Source: Alphaproteobacteria bacterium (GTDB taxonomy: Bacteria > Pseudomonadota > Alphaproteobacteria > UBA6615). Taken from it: DNA of 13,502 bases. Location: assembly GCA_029243445.1 (NCBI GenBank), contig JAQWSA010000030.1:1-13502 (forward strand), in the 5' to 3' direction. Shown here in pieces: positions 1 to 7,468 of the stretch. Made by a program: the position numbers and the translations under genes. Within the stretch, counting starts at the first letter, position 1. Each line of letters opens with the position of its first letter. The notes beneath the pieces were generated by a model, which saw only the letters and a list, made by a program, of their open reading frames with translations, was not told where the DNA came from and did no database searches.

Positions 1-269
1 CAGTAGAGATTGAAGCCCAATTAATATCTCATGAAAAAGTTCTTGAGGCAGCGATAGTTGGAAGGCATGATAAAGATCGGTTAGTAAAACCAGAGGCATA
101 CGTAGTTCTGAAAGATCCAAATAGTTATTCTAAGTTTTTAACTGAAGAACTAACCGAATATTGCAAAAGAAATTTAGCTCCTTATAAATATCCACGCTGG
201 TTTAACTTCGTGAAAGAACTTCCTAAAACTTCTACAGGAAAAATACAAAGATTTAGGCTAAGAAAGTAG
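1..269 (+). CDS. Acyl-/aryl-CoA synthetase, benzoate-CoA ligase type (3' part only)
   Basis: The open frame enters from the left edge (first whole codon at base 3) and ends at TAG 267-269, giving about 88 C-terminal residues of an ANL-superfamily AMP-forming acid-CoA ligase. It begins VEIEAQL, which fits the start of the mobile C-terminal domain, continues through VLEAAIVGRHD and KPEAYVVLKD, and ends with LPKTSTGKIQRFRLR. The lysine of TGK is the conserved adenylation lysine of this superfamily. The phrase PKTxTGKIQRFxLR is typical of the benzoate-/4-hydroxybenzoate-CoA ligase branch, so an aromatic or related carboxylic acid substrate is inferred. The N-terminal ATP- and acid-binding domain lies outside the window, so the substrate cannot be judged. 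It converges on the ABC importer, leaving 35 bp between the two stop codons, with no strong terminator visible. Confidence 0.85.
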   Translation, partial: VEIEAQLISHEKVLEAAIVGRHDKDRLVKPEAYVVLKDPNSYSKFLTEELTEYCKRNLAPYKYPRWFNFVKELPKTSTGKIQRFRLRK

Positions 270-304
270 ATGCCGCAAAAAACATGCGATTTATTGGAAA
301 TAAT

Positions 305-1009
305 TTAAATCCCCAAATATCTTTGTTTTAGTTCTTCATTAGCACGAAGTTCCAGAGAGGTTCCTGTCCAAACAACTTTTCCCTTCTCGACAATGTAATG
401 CCGGTCAGCTATTTTCGATAAAATATCTACATTCTTATCTATTACTAAAAGCGCTAATGATTCTTTTTTAAGTCTTTGTAAACATGTCCATATCTCTTGC
501 CTAATCATTGGAGCTAGTCCCTCTGTCGCTTCATCTAGGATTAAAAGTCTAGGGTTTGTCATTAGAGCTCGACCAATAGCTAACATTTGCTGTTCACCGC
601 CTGACAACTGATTACCCATACTGCCTAAGCGATCTCTCAAGACCGGAAACAAGTCAATAACGCGTTCCAATGACCATCCATCTCCTTTATTAGTTGCAGG
701 AATAGAGGTAGCAATCAAATTTTCTCGTACTGTTAAGTTAGAAAATATTTGTCTACCTTCAGGTACTAATCCAATTCCATATTTTGCAACCCGAAATGAT
801 GGTAAATTATTAATCTTTTTTTCTTCGAATTTAATATTGCCTGCTCTTACGGATAAGATTCCCATAATTGACCGTACGGTGGTTGTCTTACCCATGCCAT
901 TACGGCCTAGCAGAGTTACAAATTCTCCAGCAGAAATTTCTAAAGTCATTCCAAACAACACTTGGCTGTCACCGTACGCTGCTTCAATTGATTGCACCCT
1001 AAGCATCAT
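305..1009 (-). CDS. livF: ABC importer ATP-binding protein, LivF-like
   Basis: This is one of the two ATPases of a branched-chain amino acid/amide-type (HAAT) importer and acts at the cytoplasmic face of the inner membrane. The 234-residue length is normal for LivF. Visible motifs are Walker A GRNGMGKT (residues 35-42), the LivF-typical GIGLVPEGRQIFSNLTVRENL segment in two parts (about 78-99), the signature LSGGEQQ (135-141) and Walker B LLILDE (155-160). The residues after Walker B read ATEGLAP, and the switch segment reads VIDKNVD (189-195) in place of the EQN form of classical LivF. From memory, this variant is frequent in LivF paralogs of importers for aromatic acids, amides and similar compounds. 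The start overlaps the livG stop (ATGATG/TGA), which implies translational coupling; the second ATG at 1006 is an alternative start. It is the last gene of the transport operon. Confidence 0.92.
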   Translation of the reverse strand: MMLRVQSIEAAYGDSQVLFGMTLEISAGEFVTLLGRNGMGKTTTVRSIMGILSVRAGNIKFEEKKINNLPSFRVAKYGIGLVPEGRQIFSNLTVRENLIATSIPATNKGDGWSLERVIDLFPVLRDRLGSMGNQLSGGEQQMLAIGRALMTNPRLLILDEATEGLAPMIRQEIWTCLQRLKKESLALLVIDKNVDILSKIADRHYIVEKGKVVWTGTSLELRANEELKQRYLGI

Positions 1010-1767
1010 ATAATCTCTTCGTGGTGACCTAAATACGCCGCACGAACCTCTTCATTGGCACGTATATCTAGGGGGGTTCCAGAAGCAATATCTCTACCAT
1101 ACACTAAGACAGTAATTTGATCAGCTAATGCAAAAACAGCATCCATATCATGCTCAATAAGGAGCATAGTATAATCGGACTTTAGTTCATTAAGTAAGGA
1201 TATCATGGTTTGACTCTCCTCAGCCCCCATGCCGGCCATTGGTTCATCCAAAAGTAGCATTTTAGGTTGTGTTGCAAGAGCCATTGCAATTTCTAATTGA
1301 CGCTTTTCACCGTGGGCTAGGTTGCCAGCAATTACATCGGCACGAGCGCCTAAACCAATTCTATTCAGAACTTCAAGTGCAGGAATTCGCAGCTCATCAT
1401 CACTCTGAGTTGGTCGCCAAAATCGAAAATTATGAGCGCTCCGAGCTAGAATAGAAAAAACTACGTTATCTAGGGTCGAAAAATCAGGGAAAATACTCGT
1501 AATTTGAAATGAACGAGCTAAACCAAGATTTGCACGCTTTGATGACCGAAAACGAGTAATAAAGTTGCCATCAAATATTATTTCTCCGGAATCCGGAAAA
1601 AGTTGTCCGGACAAAATATTAATTAGTGTGGTCTTACCCGCACCATTTGGACCAATAATAGCATGAATTTGACCTGTCATTACCTCTAATGATAAATTAT
1701 CACTAGCAACAATTCCTCCAAATGCCTTGCAAATATTTTCTGTTTTTAATAACGGTTTAATCATCAT
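1006..1767 (-). CDS. livG: ABC importer ATP-binding protein, LivG-like
   Basis: This is the second ATPase of the HAAT-type importer. From the chosen start MMIKPLL it has 253 residues, normal for LivG. Visible motifs are FGGIVASDNLSL (16-27), Walker A GPNGAGKTT (39-47), a Q-loop region RSFQITSIFP (85-94), the signature LAHGEKRQLE (150-159), Walker B LLLDEP (171-176) and an H-loop LLIEHDMD with His206. The frame also stays open to an ATG at 1803. That start would overlap livM by 47 bp, lacks a clear Shine-Dalgarno and adds the non-family residues MVEEVYLAFLEK. The ATG at 1767 (or 1764) follows a TTTGGAAAA ribosome-binding region and overlaps the livM stop by only 8-11 bp, the usual tight coupling in these operons. 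The C-terminus RANEEVRAAYLG parallels the end of LivF, as expected for paralogous ATPases. Confidence 0.92.
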   Translation of the reverse strand: MMIKPLLKTENICKAFGGIVASDNLSLEVMTGQIHAIIGPNGAGKTTLINILSGQLFPDSGEIIFDGNFITRFRSSKRANLGLARSFQITSIFPDFSTLDNVVFSILARSAHNFRFWRPTQSDDELRIPALEVLNRIGLGARADVIAGNLAHGEKRQLEIAMALATQPKMLLLDEPMAGMGAEESQTMISLLNELKSDYTMLLIEHDMDAVFALADQITVLVYGRDIASGTPLDIRANEEVRAAYLGHHEEII

Positions 1768-2728
1768 TTTTTCCAAAAAGGCCAGATAAACCTCCTCGAC
1801 CATATAAAACCAGTATTATTAATAGAGGGCCAAAAATTAGATGCCAGTGTATAGTAAAACTTGATAAAACCTCAGATAGCAAAAGATAAGCTGTGGCGCC
1901 CAGCACAGGTCCAAATACAGTACCTAATCCGCCCATTATTACCATAAACATTAGCTCACCAGAACGTGGCCAATCCATCATATCTGGACTAACAAATTTC
2001 TCAAAATTAGCCTGTAAAATGCCTGCTAAACCGCATATAACACCGGAAATAACGAATGCTGTCAGACGATAAGAATATGTTCTGATACCTATTGTGTTTA
2101 AGCGTATTTCATTAGACCGAGATCCCTTTAAAACCATTCCAAAGCGAGATTTAACCAAACGTCGAGTAAAATAGATTACCAGAAGGAGTAAAAAGAAAAT
2201 TACGTAATAAAAAGTAATAGTATCATCAATTTTAAAATTAATATTGCCAAGTCTGAAATGACTGCGGTGCCAAACATTTAATCCGTCATTGCTGCCATAT
2301 TTATCTGCGCTAACACCTAGAAAATAAACCATCTGAGCAAAAGCTAAAGTAATCATAATAAAATATACGCCCCTCGTACGAAGAGATAGAGCGCCAAACA
2401 ACAAAGCAACAACTCCACTGATTGCTAAAGCTACAGGCCACTGAATGAAACCGTTATTTATTTCATGGAAACTAAATATAGCGATGGTATAACCACCGAT
2501 GCCGATATAGGCAGCATGCCCAAAGCTCACCATTCCACCGTAGCCAAGTATTAAATTAAGACCAACTGCTGCAATTGACCATATCATTATACGTGCAAAT
2601 ACATCTACGTAAAATGCCTCACCCACGAGAGGAGCAACGAAAGGCATAAGAGCAAAGACAATTAGTAAAATTGCAGTACTAGAAGAATTAGCTTTTTCCA
2701 TTAGTCTCCGCATTATCTTATCATCCAC
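1757..2728 (-). CDS. livM: ABC importer permease, LivM-like
   Basis: This is a polytopic inner-membrane permease of the HAAT importer, about 323 residues and typical for LivM. After a short N-terminal tail, hydrophobic segments run almost continuously. Family landmarks are GLNLILGYGGMVSFGHAAY in the first third, RTRGVYFIMITLAFAQM around residues 117-133, the charged cytoplasmic loop TRRLVKSRFGMVLKGSR (about 188-204) that should contact the ATPases, and VIMGGLGTVFGPVLGA (about 263-278). The start is uncertain. The GTG at 2728 overlaps the end of livH by 8 bp (GGTGGATGA), but an in-frame ATG at 2713 and another at 2701, the latter preceded by GGAG, are also usable. It would pair with LivH to form the translocation pore. 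The gene appears intact. Confidence 0.92.
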   Translation of the reverse strand: MDDKIMRRLMEKANSSSTAILLIVFALMPFVAPLVGEAFYVDVFARIMIWSIAAVGLNLILGYGGMVSFGHAAYIGIGGYTIAIFSFHEINNGFIQWPVALAISGVVALLFGALSLRTRGVYFIMITLAFAQMVYFLGVSADKYGSNDGLNVWHRSHFRLGNINFKIDDTITFYYVIFFLLLLVIYFTRRLVKSRFGMVLKGSRSNEIRLNTIGIRTYSYRLTAFVISGVICGLAGILQANFEKFVSPDMMDWPRSGELMFMVIMGGLGTVFGPVLGATAYLLLSEVLSSFTIHWHLIFGPLLIILVLYGRGGLSGLFGKNDD

Positions 2729-3644
2729 CTCGAGGAGGAAAAAGACCCTGCGGGCGAAAGACTAATACAACCGCCATTAATAAGTAGATAAGCATAGAAG
2801 ATAGTGCTGGCCCAGCCGCTTCGGCAGCATTAGATGGAAGAAGTGCTAACAATAAAACATCCAGAAAAGCTCTTCCCATTGTGTCAATTATCCCAGCGAG
2901 AATAGAGGCAATAAAAGCACCGCGTATAGATCCAATCCCTCCAATAACGATAACTACAAATGCTAAAATTAATATCTCCTCCCCCATGCCAATTTGGGCT
3001 TGATTAATAGGAGCAATAAGCATTCCTGCCAGCCCAGCAAGCATAGCACCCAGGCCAAAAACTGCAGTAAAAAGTAATCGAATATTAACACCTAAGGCGC
3101 TAGCCATAACCCGATTAGATGCGCCAGCTCTTATCAGCATACCTAATCGCGTCTTAGCAACCAGCCAATACAAACCTATAGCAACTAGAATACCAATGAT
3201 AATTATAAACAATCTATATGCTGGATAAACAATGCCTAAAGGTAGGTCTATACTCCCGTCAAGCAATATAGGTAAGGGTATCGCTAGACCCGCGGGCCCC
3301 CATATTATTCGTACAAGTTCGTTCAGAAATAATATTAGCCCAAAGGTAGCCAGTACTTGGTCCATATGGTCTCGGGCATAAATAGTCTTTAACGCAATAA
3401 ACTCTAATACCATGCCAAACAGTAAGGTTAACGGCAAAGCAAAAATTATCCCTAAAACAAATGAATCTAACCACAAAGTAAGCGTGGCCGCGGTAAAGGC
3501 TCCGACCATGTAAATAGATCCATGCGCTAAGTTTACAAGGTCCATAATACCAAAAACTAAAGTCAATCCAGCTGCAAACAAAAACAGCAACATTCCAAGC
3601 TGGAATCCATTTAAAAGTTGTTCAATAAAAATATTTATATCCAT
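2721..3644 (-). CDS. livH: ABC importer permease, LivH-like
   Basis: This is the first membrane subunit of the HAAT importer, 307 residues from ATG 3644 and normal for LivH. It has about eight hydrophobic helices. Family landmarks are GLTLVFGIMDLVNLAHGS near the N-terminus, DHMDQVLATFGLILFLNELV in the first half (here shown for recognition only), the cytoplasmic loop TRLGMLIRAGASNRVMASALG thought to contact the ATPases, and VIVIGGIGSIRGAF near the C-terminus. The frame extends to a TTG at 3656, but the ATG at 3644 is preferred because GGAAGAG lies directly upstream at 3648-3654. The gene follows the binding-protein gene by about 74 bp, a gap that contains a strong hairpin, so its expression relative to the binding protein is probably set there. 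The end overlaps the start of livM. Confidence 0.93.
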   Translation of the reverse strand: MDINIFIEQLLNGFQLGMLLFLFAAGLTLVFGIMDLVNLAHGSIYMVGAFTAATLTLWLDSFVLGIIFALPLTLLFGMVLEFIALKTIYARDHMDQVLATFGLILFLNELVRIIWGPAGLAIPLPILLDGSIDLPLGIVYPAYRLFIIIIGILVAIGLYWLVAKTRLGMLIRAGASNRVMASALGVNIRLLFTAVFGLGAMLAGLAGMLIAPINQAQIGMGEEILILAFVVIVIGGIGSIRGAFIASILAGIIDTMGRAFLDVLLLALLPSNAAEAAGPALSSMLIYLLMAVVLVFRPQGLFPPRGG

Positions 3645-3647
3645 GGT

Positions 3648-3654
3648 CTCTTCC
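3648..3654 (-). promoter_or_regulatory. Ribosome-binding site deciding the livH start
   Basis: On the minus strand GGAAGAG precedes the ATG at 3644 by three bases (five from GGAAG). It overlaps the alternative in-frame TTG at 3656, so the ATG is favoured as the true livH start. Confidence 0.6.
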
Positions 3655-3670
3655 AAGGAATTTAATACAG

Positions 3671-3695
3671 AGACGGGGGCCTATAGCCCCCGTCT
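3671..3695 (-). terminator. Perfect GC-rich hairpin between the binding-protein gene and livH
   Basis: AGACGGGGGC (3671-3680) and GCCCCCGTCT (3686-3695) are perfect reverse complements around a 5-nt loop. This gives a 10-bp stem, seven pairs of it G-C. It lies 24 bp past the binding-protein stop codon and ahead of livH. On the minus strand the stem is followed by CTGTATTAAATT and not by a T-run, so it is not a textbook intrinsic terminator. Partial termination, or protection of the upstream mRNA from 3' exonucleases, would both fit. Either would give an excess of the periplasmic protein over the membrane parts, as is known for many binding-protein operons. Confidence 0.7.
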
Positions 3696-3718
3696 TAGAA
3701 CAAATTCTTTATTCAAAA

Positions 3719-4891
3719 TTATAGATTACAGTCTTTAGCGTAAACGTCCTGATGGTCTTTTAATGCTACACCAGTAATTTTTGTAGTCCATTTTCCATTA
3801 CTATCAACAACTACTTCACGACTATAGAAGTTCTGAATTGGGAAATGGTTTTTACCAAACCGTACCTTCCCTCTTACTGAAGGAAAATCCGCTTTCTCAA
3901 GAGCCGAACGCATAGCGTCTATATCGCCGATCTTTCCGCCTGTAGCCTCTACAGCCGACTTAATTAGGAATATAGAATCATATGCTTGTGCAGCATAAAA
4001 TGATGGATAACTGCCATGCTTCTTTTTAAAATCAGCAACAAAACGCTTATTTTGTGAGTTGTCCATATCAGGTGACCAGAATTGGGTCATTGTTGTACCT
4101 AGAACCCCAGTCATTTTAGCCTGCTGCAGTCTCGGAAGACTAAGAGAATCTAGAGTATAGACTGAATAGAGAGGAGTACTAGATAGTCCCGCTTGTGCAT
4201 ACTGCTTTAAAAAGGCAGCCCCATGTTTCCCAGGGTAGAAAGTAAATACTGCTCCTGGTTTGGCTGCTTTAACCTTTGTAAACTCAGCAGACCAGTCTAT
4301 CTGAGTAGGCCACGTTGTCATATCCTTTCCAACAACCTTGCCTTTAAACGTACGTTCAACTCCTGCAACCATATCTTTTCCTGCGGCATAGTTAGGAGCT
4401 ATCACATAAAGTGACTTTATTGCCCTCTGATTAAGTACTTCTCCTAATGCCATCGGAGTTTGGTCATTCTGCCACGAAATATTAAAGAAATTCTTATGGC
4501 AGTTTTTCCCCGCTAAAGGCGAAGGACCAGCGTTAGCGCTAATCAAAATTTTATTTGCGTTAAGCACCACTGGAGCAGAAGCTAAAAGAACGTGCGACCA
4601 TATATAACCTGCAACTATATCAACATCGCCAGACTTTATAAGTTTTTCGGTTTTCTGTTTTCCCTTCTGTGGGTTAAATTCATCGTCTTCATATATTATA
4701 TTTACGTCTAGAGCTCCCATCTTGCCGCCGATGTGCTCAACCGCAAGATCAACGGCCTTCTTTTGGTCCACTCCAATAATGGCGGCTCCAGTTGTTAAAG
4801 TAGTTACAAAACCAATATTTATGGATTTAGAGTATGCTACTGATGAAGCCATCACTAAAATAGCCACAGCACTTAGAATTTTTTTAATCAT
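3719..4891 (-). CDS. Periplasmic substrate-binding protein of the HAAT-type ABC importer
   Basis: This 390-residue type I periplasmic binding protein (Peripla_BP_6 / LivK-like family) captures the substrate for the LivHMGF proteins encoded downstream. The N-terminus has a Sec signal peptide: MIKK, a hydrophobic core ILSAVAILVMASSVA, then likely cleavage near AYS-KS (about residue 21). The mature protein starts INIGFVTTLTTGAA, the usual first strand and ligand loop. Further landmarks are KSGDVDIVAGYIWSHV, NCHKNFFNISWQNDQ and AAQAYDSIFLIKSAVEATGG. Cys in NCHKN and in the C-terminal KDCNL may form a disulfide. The NCHKNFFNISWQNDQ region resembles binding proteins annotated for aromatic acids more than classical LivK, and the adjacent benzoate-CoA-ligase-like gene agrees, but the substrate is inferred. 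GGGAGG at 4897-4902 is a strong ribosome-binding site and supports the start. Confidence 0.9.
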   Translation of the reverse strand: MIKKILSAVAILVMASSVAYSKSINIGFVTTLTTGAAIIGVDQKKAVDLAVEHIGGKMGALDVNIIYEDDEFNPQKGKQKTEKLIKSGDVDIVAGYIWSHVLLASAPVVLNANKILISANAGPSPLAGKNCHKNFFNISWQNDQTPMALGEVLNQRAIKSLYVIAPNYAAGKDMVAGVERTFKGKVVGKDMTTWPTQIDWSAEFTKVKAAKPGAVFTFYPGKHGAAFLKQYAQAGLSSTPLYSVYTLDSLSLPRLQQAKMTGVLGTTMTQFWSPDMDNSQNKRFVADFKKKHGSYPSFYAAQAYDSIFLIKSAVEATGGKIGDIDAMRSALEKADFPSVRGKVRFGKNHFPIQNFYSREVVVDSNGKWTTKITGVALKDHQDVYAKDCNL

Positions 4892-4952
4892 TTTTTCCTC
4901 CCATTCAATGTTTTGCTATGGGAACATAAGTATCGGTGAATGAAAAGTACCA

Positions 4953-4970
4953 ATTATATCCCCCTTTGGG
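4953..4970 (-). promoter_or_regulatory. Candidate promoter and operator for the binding-protein operon
   Basis: On the minus strand there is a perfect -10 hexamer TATAAT (4953-4958), about 61 bp before the binding-protein start codon. No good -35 is visible at 17 bp (AACGAT). Immediately upstream, within the spacer, sits a short inverted repeat CCCAAAGGG (4962-4970), a possible operator or part of one. A weak -35 together with an operator-like spacer would suit an activator- or repressor-controlled promoter; this is inference. Confidence 0.35.
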
Positions 4971-5007
4971 TTTATATCGTTTATAACAAATATTTTTTAT
5001 GCATAAA
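4970..5007. promoter_or_regulatory. Direct repeat and palindrome in the divergent control region
   Basis: Two adjacent 9-bp copies, GTTTATATC (4970-4978) and GTTTATAAC (4979-4987), differ by one base. They are followed by a perfect 12-bp palindrome TTTATGCATAAA (4996-5007). They sit in the 143-bp gap between the divergently transcribed binding-protein gene and the CitE-like gene, where one regulator could serve both. In AT-rich DNA such repeats also arise by chance. Confidence 0.3.
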
Positions 5008-5034
5008 TAAACATTTTTTGGAAGTCACTAAAAC

Positions 5035-5895
5035 ATGATAGAAAATAACATACAATCGCGCCGTAGCTTTATCTTTACGCCAGGTAATCGTCCTGAATAC
5101 TTTAAAAAAGCACTAACATCTGGTGCAGATATAATATGTATTGAGCTCGAAGATGGCGTTGCCCCTCATGATAAAGAAGAAGCCAGAAAAAAAATGCTGG
5201 AAATATTTTCTGATAAACAAACAGATGACGGTATTGAAAGAATAGTTCGGGTAAATAGTGGACGAACCGCTGAGGGCATCACAGATATGCAAGCTATATT
5301 AACTAGCGATAGTTTTGTGCCATCTATAATGTTACCAAAGGTTAAAGGCCCAGAGGAAGTTCGTGGCATAGCTGAGACATTGGAGGAACATAATTTAGAT
5401 ACACGCCTCCAGGCAATCATTGAGACCAATGAAGGTCTTGAAGCTGCATATGAAATCGCCCAGTCAACATCACGTCTTGATGCACTTTTATTTGGGGCAG
5501 TTGATCTTGCCGCTGAGTTAAGATGCACAAACAACTGGGAGTCATTACTTTATGCTCGATCAAGGACTGTGCACGCCGCTGCAGCGGCCAAAATTGATGC
5601 TATAGACGTTCCGTGGCTCGATTTGAATGACGAGACGGGAATGCGTGATGAGGCAGAGGCTAGCGCCAAGCTAGGATTTACGGGAAAAGGAGTAATACAT
5701 CCAAAGCAAATACCCGTTATAAATGATGTTTATTCTCCAAGTGATGAAGAGATAAAATATGCTCAAAAAGTTATCGACGCATTTGCTGAAGCCAACACTG
5801 GAGTAGTTGTCGTTGATGGGAAGTTAATAGAACGTCCCGTTCTAAGGACGATGCAAAGAATTTTAGCGCGCGGAGAACGGGCATTAATAGACTGA
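5035..5895 (+). CDS. CitE-like CoA ester lyase (HpcH/HpaI aldolase family)
   Basis: This 286-residue TIM-barrel enzyme belongs to the citrate-lyase-beta/malyl-CoA lyase family. The family makes or breaks C-C bonds in CoA esters such as malyl-, citramalyl- or citryl-CoA, using Mg2+. Visible landmarks are SFIFTPGNRPEYFKKAL (11-27), IELEDGV (36-42), RIVRVNS with the family arginine (about Arg72), IIETNEG with the likely metal-ligand Glu130, GAVDLAAEL with the likely metal-ligand Asp157, and GVIHPKQI (219-226). The C-terminal end RILARGERALI is also typical. The gene stands alone rather than beside citD/citF, so it is not citrate lyase. A free-standing malyl- or citramalyl-CoA-type lyase is likely, but the substrate is unknown. 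GGAAG (5020-5024) lies 10 bp before the ATG. It is divergent from the importer and convergent with the amidase, with a 10-bp gap. Confidence 0.87.
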   Translation: MIENNIQSRRSFIFTPGNRPEYFKKALTSGADIICIELEDGVAPHDKEEARKKMLEIFSDKQTDDGIERIVRVNSGRTAEGITDMQAILTSDSFVPSIMLPKVKGPEEVRGIAETLEEHNLDTRLQAIIETNEGLEAAYEIAQSTSRLDALLFGAVDLAAELRCTNNWESLLYARSRTVHAAAAAKIDAIDVPWLDLNDETGMRDEAEASAKLGFTGKGVIHPKQIPVINDVYSPSDEEIKYAQKVIDAFAEANTGVVVVDGKLIERPVLRTMQRILARGERALID

Positions 5896-5905
5896 GCATA
5901 ATATA

Positions 5906-7318
5906 TTATTTACATAATGGCGGAATTCCTATTCGCTCTCGAGCTGAACCCAGAACTTTCTCAAAAGTTAACGCTATGGCTAATAACTTTTCGTCATTTC
6001 CATGCTGAGAAATAATATGTAAACCAACTGGCATATTAATAGAATCTAATGCCACCGGCATAGTTACTGCACATAAATCAAGCATATTTACTGTACTTGT
6101 ATTTCGTGATGCTGCCATATTGTGGCGATGATATTCCTTCGATTCAGATACTTCCTCAAGAGTAGGAGGCGAAATCGCAATCGTTGGGCCAACTATGGCA
6201 TCAAAACCTAGCATACCTTCGTGCATTTTTGACACAAGTTCTAGCCGTTGGTTACAACGTAAAATATACTCATTCGCTTCCATGCTTTCCATTACATTAA
6301 AACGGCCGGCTACATTAGGATCAAGATCCTCCTTGAACTCTAACATTTCATTATTTATAAAACTAGCAAACTCAGGCGCCGACAAACCTCCTTTTCTAAA
6401 TAATGTGTTTGACTCTTCAATTTCTATAAAATCTACGGATGATATCCGAGCTCCCTTTTTTTCTAACTCACTCAGTGCTGACATTACCCCTTCTGCAATA
6501 CCTGGATCGCAATCATTAAAGTACCAATCACAAACCCCAATATTAAAATCTGATAAATCTGCCGCATCAAGTCGCGCACAAAAGTCATTAGGTGACTGAC
6601 TTACAAATGGATCAATTGCACTAAATGCTGAAATTGAGTCAGAAATATTACGAGTCAATGGCCCAGCAGTATCTAAAGTATGACTGAGCGGCACAATTCC
6701 AGAAGTTGACCAGCGTCCCTTACTAGTTTTAAGACCAACGGTACCAGTAAAACTAGCCGGCATACGAACAGATCCAGCAGTATCAGATCCTAATGCTAGT
6801 AAAGCTGAGCCCTCCCACAAACTAACACCTGCTCCTGCGCTGGACCCACCAGGAACTCTATGGTTCTTACTATCCCAGGGATTTCGAGGGGTACCCCAGT
6901 GAGCATTAGTGCCCAACGCACCAAAAGCAAATTGCACGGTATGTGTTTTTCCAGATACTATTGAGAGTTGCTGACGCAAAGCTCTAACCACTGGACCTTC
7001 AATTTGCCATTTTTTTTCGAGTTCCCTTGGACAACCGGCAAAAGTTGGATAACCTTTAACCCCATAGAGATCTTTTACAGAAACAGGAATTCCTTGAAAT
7101 ACACCTAAATCTATTCCTGTAGCAAACACGCTATCCACAGCCCTAGCCTCAGAAATAAATCGATTAGAGTCCCAAGTTTTGTATGCGCTCAAAATCTCAC
7201 CACGTTCTTGTCGGTTTGCAATAGACCACTCCGCTATTTCTGTAACTGATAAATCACCACAGCGAATTGCCCCTGCAATACTTTTAATTGTATTTGTTTC
7301 TATGTTTTTAATTTTCAT
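5906..7318 (-). CDS. Amidase-signature family hydrolase
   Basis: This 470-residue enzyme of the amidase signature (AS) family hydrolyses a C-N amide bond to acid plus ammonia or amine. The Ser-cisSer-Lys triad is recognisable: Lys82 in PVSVKDLYG, cis-Ser159 in GGSSAGAG and nucleophile Ser183 in SDTAGSVRMPA. The 24-residue spacing between the two serines matches the family. PLSHTLDTAGPLTRN (about 212-226) is another AS landmark. The C-terminus ends normally with MPVGLHIISQHGNDEKLLA and a short tail. The frame extends upstream to an ATG at 7345, but the start at 7318 is chosen because AGGAGG lies 9 bp before it. GatA is a paralog, but no gatB/gatC are nearby, so a catabolic amidase is more likely. 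It has its own promoter region, divergent from the Ldh2-type gene. Confidence 0.88.
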   Translation of the reverse strand: MKIKNIETNTIKSIAGAIRCGDLSVTEIAEWSIANRQERGEILSAYKTWDSNRFISEARAVDSVFATGIDLGVFQGIPVSVKDLYGVKGYPTFAGCPRELEKKWQIEGPVVRALRQQLSIVSGKTHTVQFAFGALGTNAHWGTPRNPWDSKNHRVPGGSSAGAGVSLWEGSALLALGSDTAGSVRMPASFTGTVGLKTSKGRWSTSGIVPLSHTLDTAGPLTRNISDSISAFSAIDPFVSQSPNDFCARLDAADLSDFNIGVCDWYFNDCDPGIAEGVMSALSELEKKGARISSVDFIEIEESNTLFRKGGLSAPEFASFINNEMLEFKEDLDPNVAGRFNVMESMEANEYILRCNQRLELVSKMHEGMLGFDAIVGPTIAISPPTLEEVSESKEYHRHNMAASRNTSTVNMLDLCAVTMPVALDSINMPVGLHIISQHGNDEKLLAIALTFEKVLGSARERIGIPPLCK

Positions 7319-7327
7319 TGCCTGTAT

Positions 7328-7333
7328 CCTCCT
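7328..7333 (-). promoter_or_regulatory. Ribosome-binding site deciding the amidase start
   Basis: A perfect AGGAGG on the minus strand stands 9 bp before ATG 7318. It lies inside the sequence that a start at 7345 would translate, so initiation at 7318 (protein start MKIKNIE) is favoured. Confidence 0.75.
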
Positions 7334-7468
7334 CATATAAACCAATCAGTTATTTGCTAGATAAAAATAGCTTCACAACAATATTATGCTAACCAAACTG
7401 GATAAACTCTCCTATATATGAACCATTGCAGATATATTCCTAAACCGATTTTTACTTAAGGAAAAATT

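Noticed and set aside
270..304. Possible terminator between the CoA ligase and livF (CGCA...TGCG)
   Set aside because: Only a 4-bp stem is available, with no T-run, which is too weak to call.
340..380. Similar DNA near the 3' ends of livF and livG (both encode RANEE...YLG)
   Set aside because: This is ordinary homology between paralogous ATPases, not a repeat element.
1768..1803. Longer livG start at 1803
   Set aside because: It would overlap livM by 47 bp, has no clear ribosome-binding site and adds residues not typical of LivG. The ATG at 1767 fits better.
1797..1825. Sequence TATAAAACCAGTATTATTAAT resembling TATAAACCAGTATTAAT upstream of the cupin gene (about 10055-10071)
   Set aside because: The first copy lies inside the coding sequence of livM and fits its reading frame. 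The similarity is best explained by chance in AT-rich DNA.
5898..5909. Perfect palindrome ATAATATATTAT between the CitE-like and amidase stops
   Set aside because: It is purely A/T, low in complexity and without a G-C stem, so it is unlikely to act as a terminator or operator.
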